From Rothia similimucilaginosa (GTDB taxonomy: Bacteria; Actinomycetota; Actinomycetes; Actinomycetales; Micrococcaceae): 64,000 nt of DNA. The first letter of the stretch is position 1; every line of letters begins with the position of its first letter. This document shows positions 7,614 through 16,030 of this stretch, piece by piece. Where the stretch lies: assembly GCF_029850875.1 (NCBI RefSeq), contig NZ_JAOVAM010000005.1:124001-188000 (forward strand), in the 5' to 3' direction. The notes under the pieces are model-generated. The model saw only the letters and a program-made list of their open reading frames with translations. It did not search any database and was not told the origin of the DNA. A program made the translations under genes and the position numbers.

Positions 7614-9941
7614 ATGTCGAACACCGCATTCCCCGCCGCAACCATTGTTGGCTACCCCCGCGTGGGCCGCTTCCGCGAACTGAAGAAGGCTCAGGAGGCT
7701 TTCTGGAAGGGCAAGGCAACCCTGCAGGAGCTGCAGGACACCGCTGCTGACGTACAGCGCACCTACTTCGAGCGCGTAACCGCTGCGGGTCTGAAGGCTG
7801 ATAACTACTCGATTCCGGCGGCCTTCTCCTACTACGACCAGGTGCTTGATGTGGTTCGCCTGTTCACCCTGGTTCCCGAGCGTCTGGCTGAGGCTAAGGA
7901 CGGCCGCGGCCTGCTGGATCTGCCCGGCTACTTCGCACTGGCGCGCGGTACCGAGACCCTACCTCCGCTGGAGATGACTAAGTGGTTCGATACCAACTAC
8001 CACTACCTGGTACCCGAGATTGGTGCGTCCACCGAGATTAAGCTGAACCTTGAGGCTATTGACGAGCAGCTTAAGGTGGCAAAGCAGGCTGGCGTGAAGG
8101 TTCGCCCGCAGATTGTTGGCCCGCTGACCCTGCTGCTGGGCGCTAAGGCTGAGCAGGGTTCCGCTGAGGACTTCTCTCCTATCGACCGTCTGGACGAGTT
8201 CGTTGCCGCGTATGCTCAGGTGCTGGAGCAGCTGGCTGAGCGCGGTGTTGAGTGGGTTCAGCTGGACGAGCCGGGTCTGACCGTGGACCGTGCCGACAAC
8301 ACGAAGGTTGCTGAGCTGGCTGAGCGCACCTACCGTGCCCTGGCTGCTGGCGAGAAGCGCCCGCAGATTCTGGTGACCAGCCCTTACGGTTCCCTGCGTG
8401 AGAACCTGCCGGCACTGCTGAGCACCGGTGTTGAGGCATTGCACCTTGACCTGGTGCACGGCGTGTACTCGAAGGCTGAGCTGGAGTCTGTTTCTGCCGC
8501 TGGTGTGCACCTGGTTGCCGGTATTGTGAACGGCCGCAACGTGTGGCGTGCCGATGTTCGTGCGGCTCTGAAGACTCTGGAGGATCTGCCGGGAGCATCC
8601 GAGGGCGGCGTGTCTGTGGCTTCTTCGACTTCCCTGCAGCATGTGCCGCACGACCTGGCTCTGGAAGACCCGGCCGAAGTTCCGGTGGACGGCCTGTCAT
8701 TCGCTGATCAGAAGGTCGCTGAGATTGCTCTGCTGGCTCGTGGCCTGGCTGGGGGTGAGGCTGTTGTTGAGCCGGAGTTGAAAGCTGCTGATGAGGCACT
8801 GGCTCGCTTCGCCGCTGACCCGCGCAAGCACAACGACGAGATTCGTGCCCGTGCCACCGCTGTGGTTGCTGAGGACTTTGACCGCCCGACCATTGATGTT
8901 CGCCGTGCGGCCCAGGCTGATTTGAACCTGCCGAAGCTGCCGACCACCACTATTGGTTCTTTCCCGCAGACCGCTGAGATTCGCCGCCACCGTGCGGAGG
9001 CTCGTGCGGGCAAGATTTCCGCTGAGGAGCTGAACGGCTTCCTGCGTGACGAGATTGCTTCGGTCATCGCACTGCAGGAGGATCTGGACCTGGACGTGCT
9101 GGTTCACGGTGAGGCTGAGCGTAACGACATGGTTCAGTACTTCGCTGAGAATTTCGATGGTTTCGCAACCACCCGCCACGGCTGGGTTCAGTCCTATGGT
9201 TCGCGTTGCACTCGTCCCTCGATTCTGTTTGGTGACGTGAAGCGTCACGGTGATGGCCTGCGCGGTGAGGCGTTCACCGTTCCGTGGAGCTCCCACGCAC
9301 AGTCGCTGACTGAGAAGCCGGTCAAGGGTATGCTCACCGGCCCGGTAACGATTCTGGCGTGGTCCTTCGTGCGTGACGACCAGCCGCGTCGCGAGACCGC
9401 TAACCAGGTGGCTCTGGCTCTTGCCGATGAGATTGCTGACCTGGAGCAGGCGGGCATCCGCATCATTCAGGTGGATGAGCCGGCTCTGCGTGAGTTGCTA
9501 CCCTTGCGCCGCGATGAGCAGCCGCAGTACCTGGATTGGTCGGTGAATTCCTTCCGTCTGGCGACCAGTGGCGTGAAGGATTCCACTCAGATTCACACTC
9601 ATCTGTGCTACTCGGAGTTCAACGAGATTATCGACTCGATTAATGCTCTGAATGCTGACGTGACCAGCATTGAGGCGGCTCGTTCGCACATGGAGTTGCT
9701 GGCTGACATTCCGGAGAGTTTCGTTTCCGGTTTGGGCCCGGGCGTGTGGGACATCCACTCCCCGCGTGTTCCTTCGCAGGATGAGATTGAGTCTCTGCTG
9801 AAGGCTGCGATTGGTTACGGTACCATTGCTGACCTGTGGGTGAACCCTGACTGTGGTTTGAAGACTCGTGATTACGAGGAGACCAAGCAGTCTTTGCATC
9901 ACCTGGTAGCTGCTACGAAGGCTATTCGCGAATCCCTCTAG
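7614..9941 (+). CDS. metE: Cobalamin-independent methionine synthase
   Basis: A 775-residue enzyme transferring a methyl group from 5-methyl-THF (polyglutamate) to homocysteine. The N-terminal barrel begins with IVGYPRVGRFRELKKA. The C-terminal catalytic barrel begins near residue 440 with TTIGSFPQT. The zinc/homocysteine residues are visible in IHTHLCYSEFN (about 662) and WVNPDCGLKTR (about 744), with HGEAERNDMV (about 498) and IQVDEPALRE (about 619). Length is normal. It follows metF after 162 bp and probably shares its riboswitch control, though the hairpin in the gap may adjust its expression separately. Confidence 0.96.
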   Translation: MSNTAFPAATIVGYPRVGRFRELKKAQEAFWKGKATLQELQDTAADVQRTYFERVTAAGLKADNYSIPAAFSYYDQVLDVVRLFTLVPERLAEAKDGRGLLDLPGYFALARGTETLPPLEMTKWFDTNYHYLVPEIGASTEIKLNLEAIDEQLKVAKQAGVKVRPQIVGPLTLLLGAKAEQGSAEDFSPIDRLDEFVAAYAQVLEQLAERGVEWVQLDEPGLTVDRADNTKVAELAERTYRALAAGEKRPQILVTSPYGSLRENLPALLSTGVEALHLDLVHGVYSKAELESVSAAGVHLVAGIVNGRNVWRADVRAALKTLEDLPGASEGGVSVASSTSLQHVPHDLALEDPAEVPVDGLSFADQKVAEIALLARGLAGGEAVVEPELKAADEALARFAADPRKHNDEIRARATAVVAEDFDRPTIDVRRAAQADLNLPKLPTTTIGSFPQTAEIRRHRAEARAGKISAEELNGFLRDEIASVIALQEDLDLDVLVHGEAERNDMVQYFAENFDGFATTRHGWVQSYGSRCTRPSILFGDVKRHGDGLRGEAFTVPWSSHAQSLTEKPVKGMLTGPVTILAWSFVRDDQPRRETANQVALALADEIADLEQAGIRIIQVDEPALRELLPLRRDEQPQYLDWSVNSFRLATSGVKDSTQIHTHLCYSEFNEIIDSINALNADVTSIEAARSHMELLADIPESFVSGLGPGVWDIHSPRVPSQDEIESLLKAAIGYGTIADLWVNPDCGLKTRDYEETKQSLHHLVAATKAIRESL

Positions 9942-10084
9942 GAGTCGCCTATTGGTTCCGCTGCCTGCCGTGGGTTGACCGGATGATGGTTTGCTCGCGG
10001 TGACTTGCGGCAGGTGGCGGCTGTTCGGCTTCGTGCCGGTATGCGTACCGACTGTATGCCGAGCTTTTGGGGATAGATAACGGG

Positions 10085-10125
10085 CCCGCCCGCACGGATT
10101 CTTCTGCACCGTACGGGCGGGTTTT
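10085..10125 (+). terminator. Terminator after metE
   Basis: CCCGCCCG (10085-10092) pairs with CGGGCGGG (10114-10121) and is followed by TTTT, a G+C-rich stem plus U-run 144 bp past the metE stop. Confidence 0.8.
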
Positions 10126-10433
10126 CCTGTGCTTATTGGCTACGTTTGTTGGATGCGCTGGTTTTCTGTACGGTTTTTGGGTGCAGGTTTGGTGTGGTGT
10201 TGGCTGTGGGCTGGTCTTAGTCGTGTTCAAGTGGTTTTCTTTTTGAACTTAGGGTATAAATTACTCTAAATTTAGTTGTGGTCTGACCAAAATATGCATT
10301 TACTCAACAGGAAAAGTATTTATATTCATTACGCCATATGCGGCACTGTTGCCCAGTAGACAGATGTGCATCACACATTTTCTAGACATCCCTGGAATTT
10401 CAAGGCTAGAACAGTATTTATAGAATAGTCACT

Positions 10434-10466
10434 CTGAATATTTGTTCACCTCCGTGAACAATTCAG
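10434..10466 (+). promoter_or_regulatory. Compound dyad upstream of the organophosphate transporter
   Basis: CTGAAT (10434-10439) and TGTTCAC (10443-10449) are mirrored by GTGAACA (10454-10460) and ATTCAG (10461-10466), with a 3-base offset on the left. The symmetric 33-bp element sits 50 bp before the transporter start in an A+T-rich 270-bp stretch and looks like an operator. The rest of the 9.95-10.5 kb gap shows only the metE terminator. Confidence 0.5.
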
Positions 10467-10515
10467 TGAAAATATGCCCAATAGATTAGTATTTTTATAA
10501 GACCCCGCCTCTAGA

Positions 10516-11964
10516 ATGCCAAACATGACTACTACCGCTTCATCAAAGAAGAAGAAGGGTTCCGTACCCCACTGGCTTGCCATTCCGGCGCCCAAGCCTC
10601 AACTCAGCGAAGCTGAAGTTTCTGCAAAGTACCCGCGCATGCGCCTGCAGGTCTTCATGGGCATTTTCATCGGTTATGCGACCTTCTACCTGATTCGTAA
10701 CAACGTCCCGCTGGTCACCCCGATCCTGACCAAGGAGCTTGGCTTCAGCAACGCTGCAATCGGTGCACTGTCCACGGCGCTGCTGCTGGCTTACGGCTTC
10801 AGCAAGTTCTTCACCGCAATGATTTCTGACCGCTCTAATGCGCGTCTGTTCTTGCCGATTGGTCTGGTGCTTTCGGGTGTTGCAAACATTCTGCTGGCAA
10901 TGACCGGTTACATGGGTGAAGGCGCGGGTGCAGCGGGCTACGGTGCGGCTATTGCCTCCATCATGGCGACCATTATGGTCTTCAACGGCATCTTCCAGGG
11001 CATGGGTTGGCCGCCCTCCGGCCGTGTGCTTGTGAACTGGTTCTCCACCAGCGAGCGCGGTACGAAGGTGTCCTGGTGGAACACCGCCCACAACGTTGGT
11101 GGTGCGCTGTCCGGTCTGCTGGTTGCGTGGGGCTTCTCCATGTTCGGCAAGACCTGGGAAGTTGCTTTCTGGTTCCCTGCTGTTATCAGCTTCGTTCTGG
11201 CGTTCGTCGCGTGGCTGCTTATTCGTGATAACCCCGAGGCGGAGGGCCTGCCCACCGTTGACGTGTACCGCAACGACCCGCACAAGGTTGAGTCCACCGC
11301 TGAAGATCGCGCAGAGTCCACTTGGACCACCATCCGTAAGCACGTACTGACCAACTCGACCATGGTGTATCTGGCTCTGGCAAACGTGTTCGTGTACACC
11401 CTGCGTTACGGCGTGCTGGTGTGGGCGCCGAAGTACCTGCACGATGTGCGCCACGCATCCCTTGAGGGTGGTATTGCGGGCTTCTCGATTCTGGAGCTTG
11501 CCGGTATTGGCGGCACCGTCCTGTGCGGTTACGTTTCTGACCGCATGTTCAAGGGTCGCCGCTCCCCCGCGGGTATCCTCTTCCTGATTGCAACTGTCGG
11601 TGCGATTCTGCTGTACTGGTTGCCCTCTTCGGATGCGCCGCTGTGGATTGCCTACGTTGCGTTGGCTCTGATTGGTGGCCTGATTTACGGCCCGGTCATG
11701 CTGATTGGTCTGCAGGCTATTGACCTGTCCCCCTCGCATGTTGCGGGTACCGCTGCGGGCTTCACCGGTCTGTTCGGTTACGCGCTGGGTGCAACCCTGG
11801 CTTCTGCTGGTATCGGCATTATTGTTGACCATTGGGGTTGGAGCACCGCGTTCGTCTTCATGATTGTGTGCTCGGGTCTGGCGGTTTTGTTCCTCTGGCT
11901 GGTTAATGGTGCTGAGAAGCGTCTGATGGCTGAGCGTGCAGAGAAGCTGGCAGCTCGGGCATAA
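10516..11964 (+). CDS. Organophosphate:phosphate antiporter, GlpT/UhpT type (MFS)
   Basis: A 482-residue, 12-helix major facilitator. The first helix contains GYATFYLIRNNVPLVTP, close to the family signature of the OPA group (GlpT, UhpT, PgtP), where the Arg contacts substrate phosphate. A second Arg-bearing segment is FVYTLRYGVLVWAPKYL. These proteins bring in glycerol-3-phosphate or hexose phosphates in exchange for Pi; which substrate applies here is not clear. The start could be ATG 10516 or ATG 10525, as no strong ribosome site precedes either. It stands alone, with a dyad operator upstream and an inverted repeat downstream. Confidence 0.88.
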   Translation: MPNMTTTASSKKKKGSVPHWLAIPAPKPQLSEAEVSAKYPRMRLQVFMGIFIGYATFYLIRNNVPLVTPILTKELGFSNAAIGALSTALLLAYGFSKFFTAMISDRSNARLFLPIGLVLSGVANILLAMTGYMGEGAGAAGYGAAIASIMATIMVFNGIFQGMGWPPSGRVLVNWFSTSERGTKVSWWNTAHNVGGALSGLLVAWGFSMFGKTWEVAFWFPAVISFVLAFVAWLLIRDNPEAEGLPTVDVYRNDPHKVESTAEDRAESTWTTIRKHVLTNSTMVYLALANVFVYTLRYGVLVWAPKYLHDVRHASLEGGIAGFSILELAGIGGTVLCGYVSDRMFKGRRSPAGILFLIATVGAILLYWLPSSDAPLWIAYVALALIGGLIYGPVMLIGLQAIDLSPSHVAGTAAGFTGLFGYALGATLASAGIGIIVDHWGWSTAFVFMIVCSGLAVLFLWLVNGAEKRLMAERAEKLAARA

Positions 11965-11985
11965 TTGCCCGATCTTTCGTGTAGG

Positions 11986-12045
11986 GAAGCCACACCTTTG
12001 CTGGTGAGTCACCATATGGTGGCTTGTCGGTAATCGTGTGGCTTC
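11986..12045 (+). terminator. Long inverted repeat between transporter and peptidase genes
   Basis: GAAGCCACAC (11986-11995) pairs with GTGTGGCTTC (12036-12045), and an inner ACCATATGGT palindrome lies in the loop. It is probably the transporter terminator, with only a short T-rich tail. Confidence 0.5.
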
Positions 12046-12059
12046 TTACGTTAAGAACC

Positions 12060-12071
12060 TAGAATGGAACC
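12060..12071 (+). promoter_or_regulatory. Possible -10 giving a leaderless peptidase mRNA
   Basis: TAGAAT at 12060-12065 ends 6 nt before ATG 12072, and no Shine-Dalgarno site precedes the ATG. Transcription would begin at or next to the start codon, as is common in actinobacteria. The matching -35 is poor. Confidence 0.4.
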
Positions 12072-14054
12072 ATGACTACTAACTCTGGAATCACTAAAGA
12101 ATGGGTGGATGAAACCGTCAAGCCGGGCGACGATTTCTTCCGCCACGTCAACGGTAAGTGGCTGGCAACCCACGAAATCCCGGCGGACCGCCCCAAGGAT
12201 GGCGGCCTGTACACCCTCCGCGATAACGCAGAGAAGCACGTGCGTGAGCTGGTGGAGAAGATCGCGAAGGAGCAGCCGGAGTCCCGTATTGGCGCACTCT
12301 ACAACTCCTTCATGGACGTTGAGAAGATTGAGGCGGACGGCCTGGAACCTCTGCTGAAGGAAATCGCCCCGATTCTGAACTCGGCAACCCCCTCCCACCT
12401 GGCTGTAACCCTGGCACTGCTGTCTCGTGCGGGTCTGCCGCAGCTGTTCGCCTGGTACACCAGCAACGACCCGAAGGACCCGAAGAATTACACGTTCTTC
12501 CTGTACCAGTCGGGTCTGGGTCTGCCGGATGAATCCTACTACCGTGAAGAGAAGCATGAGCAGGCGTGCGCGGCGTATGTTGAGCATATTGCTCGCATGT
12601 TTGAGCTGACCGGTCTGGCTGAGGGCTTCGGCCTGACCCCGGAGCAGGCGGCTCAGCTGGTGTTCACTCACGAGTCTGAGCTGGCTCGTCTGCACTGGAA
12701 CGTCGTGGAGAACCGCGACGCTGAGGCGACCTACAACCCGTACCAGGCGAACGAGCTGGACGAGAAGTTCCCCGGCTTCCCGTTCTCCCAGTGGCTACTG
12801 GCGCTCGGTGCCGACCCGGAGACCCTGGGTCAGGTTATTGTGGCTCAGCCGTCCTTCTTTGAGGGTGCGGCTAAGCTGTTCACCTCCATCCCGCTGATGA
12901 CCTGGAAGCTGTGGGCTGTGTGGACCGTTCTGCGTTCACGTGCGCCGTTCATGTACGACGAACTGGTTCAGGAGAGCTTCAACTTCTACGGCAAGACCCT
13001 CTCCGGTACCCAGCAGATTCGTGAGCGCTGGAAGCGCGGCGTGGGCGCTGTCGAGAAGGCTCTGGGTGAGGAGATTGGCCAGGAGTACGTGGCTGTACAC
13101 TTCCCGCCCTCGCACAAGGAGAAGATGCTGGTTCTGGTCGGCAACCTCCTGGAGGCGTACCGCGAGTCCATTGAGTCGCTGGACTGGATGACTGAGGCAA
13201 CCCGCGAGAAGGCGCTGGAGAAGCTGTCGAAGTTCGTCACCAAGATCGGTTACCCCGATAAGTGGCGTGACTTCTCCGCCCTGGAACTGGTCCCCGGTGA
13301 CCTGTTTGAGAACCTGCGCCGTACCGGTGCGTTTGACGCTGACTGGCTGATTGCCCGTAAGGGTCAGCCGGTGGATAAGGCGGAGTGGCTGATGACTCCG
13401 CAGACCGTGAACGCGTACTACATGCCGCCTGCGAATGAGATCGTGTTCCCGGCAGCGATTCTGCAGCCGCCGTACTTCAACCCGGATGCTGACGATGCGG
13501 CGAACTACGGCAATATCGGCATGATTATTGGCCACGAGATTGGTCACGGTTTTGATGATCAGGGTTCCCGCTACGACGGCGACGGCAAGCTGGAGAGCTG
13601 GTGGACTGAGGAGGATTACGCGAAGTTCAAGGAGCGCACCTCCGCGCTGGTGGAGCAGTACAACGCGTACGTTCCGGTGGGTCTGGACCCGAAGTTCCAC
13701 GTGAACGGTGAGCTAACTCTGGGCGAGAATATTGGCGACCTGGCTGGCATGTCTATTGCGTTGAAGGCGTACCGTCTGGCTTTGAAGAAGCAGGGCATTG
13801 AGTCGCTGGATAACGCGCCGGTGATTGACGGCATGACCGGTATTCAGCGTTTCTTCCTCTCGAATGCTCGCGGCTGGTGTACGAAGTCCCGCCCGCAGCA
13901 TGCTGAGGTGATGATTTCGGTAGATCCGCATTCGCCGGATGAGTTCCGTGTGAACGGTGTGGTGCGTAATATTGATGAGTTCTATGAGGCGTTTGGCGTC
14001 TCTGAGAGCGATGCGCTGTACCTGGCTCCGGAGGAGCGCGTGCGTATCTGGTAG
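12072..14054 (+). CDS. M13 (neprilysin/PepO-like) zinc endopeptidase
   Basis: A 660-residue metallopeptidase without a signal peptide, so probably cytosolic. The zinc motif HEIGH lies at about residue 487 within MIIGHEIGHGFDDQG, and the third ligand region is GENIGDLAGMSIA at about 550. The N-terminal VKPGDDFFRHVNGKWL matches the M13 N-terminal domain, and NARGWCTKSRPQ near the C-terminus is the substrate-binding segment. Length is normal for bacterial PepO-type enzymes. It cuts oligopeptides; the physiological substrate is unknown. It is monocistronic with a strong terminator. Confidence 0.95.
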   Translation: MTTNSGITKEWVDETVKPGDDFFRHVNGKWLATHEIPADRPKDGGLYTLRDNAEKHVRELVEKIAKEQPESRIGALYNSFMDVEKIEADGLEPLLKEIAPILNSATPSHLAVTLALLSRAGLPQLFAWYTSNDPKDPKNYTFFLYQSGLGLPDESYYREEKHEQACAAYVEHIARMFELTGLAEGFGLTPEQAAQLVFTHESELARLHWNVVENRDAEATYNPYQANELDEKFPGFPFSQWLLALGADPETLGQVIVAQPSFFEGAAKLFTSIPLMTWKLWAVWTVLRSRAPFMYDELVQESFNFYGKTLSGTQQIRERWKRGVGAVEKALGEEIGQEYVAVHFPPSHKEKMLVLVGNLLEAYRESIESLDWMTEATREKALEKLSKFVTKIGYPDKWRDFSALELVPGDLFENLRRTGAFDADWLIARKGQPVDKAEWLMTPQTVNAYYMPPANEIVFPAAILQPPYFNPDADDAANYGNIGMIIGHEIGHGFDDQGSRYDGDGKLESWWTEEDYAKFKERTSALVEQYNAYVPVGLDPKFHVNGELTLGENIGDLAGMSIALKAYRLALKKQGIESLDNAPVIDGMTGIQRFFLSNARGWCTKSRPQHAEVMISVDPHSPDEFRVNGVVRNIDEFYEAFGVSESDALYLAPEERVRIW

Positions 14055-14094
14055 CACCTCGATAAGGGTATATGCTTTATTGTGCATATATGTG

Positions 14095-14140
14095 AGGCGC
14101 CCGCCTCGTGGTTTTCGAGCCACGGGGCGGGCGCCTTTCT
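14095..14140 (+). terminator. Terminator after the M13 peptidase
   Basis: AGGCGCCCGCC...CCACGG and its mirror GGCGGGCGCCT form a stem of about 17 bp, followed by TTTCT. Confidence 0.85.
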
Positions 14141-14175
14141 GTTGTAGAAACTACACGTTTCTAGACTACTGAACT

Positions 14176-15325
14176 TTAGGAGTCAGAAGACGAGGACGAA
14201 GCAGAAGCCGAGGAAGAGGAAGAGGAATAAGCACGCATACCGGTCAGCTTCCACGCACCGTTCTCGTACACGCCGTGCAGGGTCCGCTCCACCTCGTCCT
14301 TACGTTCCGCTTCAGAGGGAGCTTCCTGCACGCGGTCCTTGCTTGCAATAAACTCGCCGGGATCCATGGTCAGGCGAATATTCCAGTTGTAGGTGTCGCC
14401 CTCACGCTCGGGCTGCGGGGTGAGCATGGTGATGACAACGGACGCGTCGTGCATCCAGGCTTCACCCTTGATCAGCTTCTCACCGACGGTGCCGCTTTCC
14501 TGAGGTACCAGGTACGGTGCGTAGTCCTGCTCGGGGGTGCTTTCCCACACGCCCAGGCGGACGCCGCTGCAACGGTCGGGGTAGGAGTCGCCGGGGCCGA
14601 GGCCGTAGTAACGCAGGTGCGAGAACTCGCCGGGCAGTGCCCATTCCAGACCGAATGCGGGCAGGGACGGTGCGTCCTTCTCGCCGGGGTAGTCGATAGT
14701 TACTCGCACGTTGCCGGTGCTCTGTGCTTCGTAGCGGACCGTAACAGCGGTGTGAGCGGGGGTTGCCAGCTCGTAGGTGTAGGTCACTGCCACGCTGTCA
14801 TCGCTGGGCTGCTCGACAGCAACGTTAGCGCAACGGACGTAGCGGCCTGCAACGGTCCACTGGGCGCGTTCGAAACCGTGCCCGGCGCCGCGGTCGTTGT
14901 CGGTCAGGGGCCTGAAGGTGGTGAGCTTCGGTGGGCGAATAACGTGCTCGGTGCCGTTGTGTACCCAGGAGACGAAGCCGCCCTGAGTGCGGGACAGAAT
15001 AACTTCAGCCTGGTTGTTGCGCAGACCGACGTTCCAGCGGCCGACGGTAACCGTCGCATCTGCTGCGTCTTCAGCGGTGTTTGCTTCAGCCTGCGATGCG
15101 GGGATGACGTACTGACCGAAGGCAATTTCGTGTCCTGCAGGAGCCCATGCGGCGTCTTCAGTGAGCACGAGGCTGACGTCCAGGGTTACTTCTGCGTTGT
15201 CGGCAGCGTATTCTTCCAGGGGCCAGGGAATTGCCAGCTCGTGGGTGGATTCGGGGGCTACGTCGAAGAAGTAGTCTTCCTGCCACTGAGGAACGCCGTT
15301 GACCAGCAGGTATGCATTGTCATCC
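14176..15325 (-). pseudogene. lacZ: lacZ remnant (beta-galactosidase C-terminal part)
   Basis: The frame is open from about 15325 (just after a TAG) to 14176 but has no convincing start. Translated, it contains WAPAGHEIAFGQ, LTDNDRGAGHGFERAQW and YYGLGPGDSYPDR, characteristic of LacZ domains 4 and 5 (the 'small chain'). The catalytic Glu residues of LacZ lie in the missing N-terminal 600 or so residues, so it cannot be active. After PQESG the resemblance to LacZ fades. The last 100 residues, ending in a Ser-rich tail, may come from another gene. At its upstream edge the sequence switches directly into a membrane protein fragment on the other strand. Confidence 0.75.
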
Positions 15326-15329
15326 TACT

Positions 15330-15945
15330 TCTTCTGGCGCTCCTATCCACTGCAGGTGTACTTTACATTGACACTGATCCTTGGACGCCCGAGACTAACT
15401 TTGCACCGTGGTTCTTGGTCAGTGCGTTGGTTGCTATTCGCCTCTTTGCGTTTAGTAGCGCGGAACCTACCGGCGAGATTCCCGACCTGCACCGTATGAT
15501 GCAGTTTAACCGGTATATTCACTGGGTAACTTTGGTGTCCTCTGCTGTGTTGAGTATCCTGTGTGCGCTCATCCCCTTGGTTAACCTGAGCACAGCAGGC
15601 TATGACCCGATGGCTTTGGCAGTCTCGCTTTTCCTAACGGCAGGATTCCTATATTTTGTGCGTGAGGGTCTCTTCTATCTACAGGGTTCCCGTTTTGAGG
15701 ATGGGACAGGCGGGTATAGCATCTTGCGCGGCTACTGTGTCGGTATGGTAGGTTTGGCAGGGTGTATGGCGCTTGGGTACCTGGGCTATTCGTTGCTCCG
15801 CAAAGAGTGGTTGCCCGCGCTGTTCTTTACTGCGTCGGTGGCGATGAATGCGTGGTCGGTGAAGAAGTACGTCACCGTGGGTATTTCTATTCCCGAGGAT
15901 GAGGAAGATGATGAGGTCCCCGAAACTACACCTGTAACTGGCTAA
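15330..15945 (+). pseudogene. Membrane protein fragment, 5' end lost
   Basis: About 205 residues with six or so hydrophobic helices (starting ILLLLALLSTAG; later FLVSALVAIRLFAF, LFLTAGFLYFV, MVGLAGCMALGYL) and an acidic tail. No start codon or ribosome site precedes the first helix; the open frame simply runs back into antisense lacZ. I read it as the 3' part of a gene truncated by the same deletion that removed the lacZ start. An internal ATG (MMQFNRY) could in principle start a shorter product. The family is not recognised. Confidence 0.6.
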
Positions 15946-15957
15946 ATAGAATGTAAG

Positions 15958-15998
15958 AAGCCCCTGAGCTGAGAGATGACCTCTCAGCTCAGGGGCTT
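15958..15998. terminator. Bidirectional terminator
   Basis: An 18-bp perfect stem (15958-15975 with 15981-15998) around ATGAC. The ends are A/T, and it serves the membrane fragment from the left and the surface-protein gene from the right. Confidence 0.85.
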
Positions 15999-16030
15999 TA
16001 TCGTATCAGCGCATCCTCACGCGGCGAGCG

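Noticed and set aside
10360-10385. CRP-like half sites (TGTG...CACA) upstream of the organophosphate transporter
   Set aside because: The spacing is too short for a CRP/GlxR site; the dyad at 10434-10466 is a better operator candidate.
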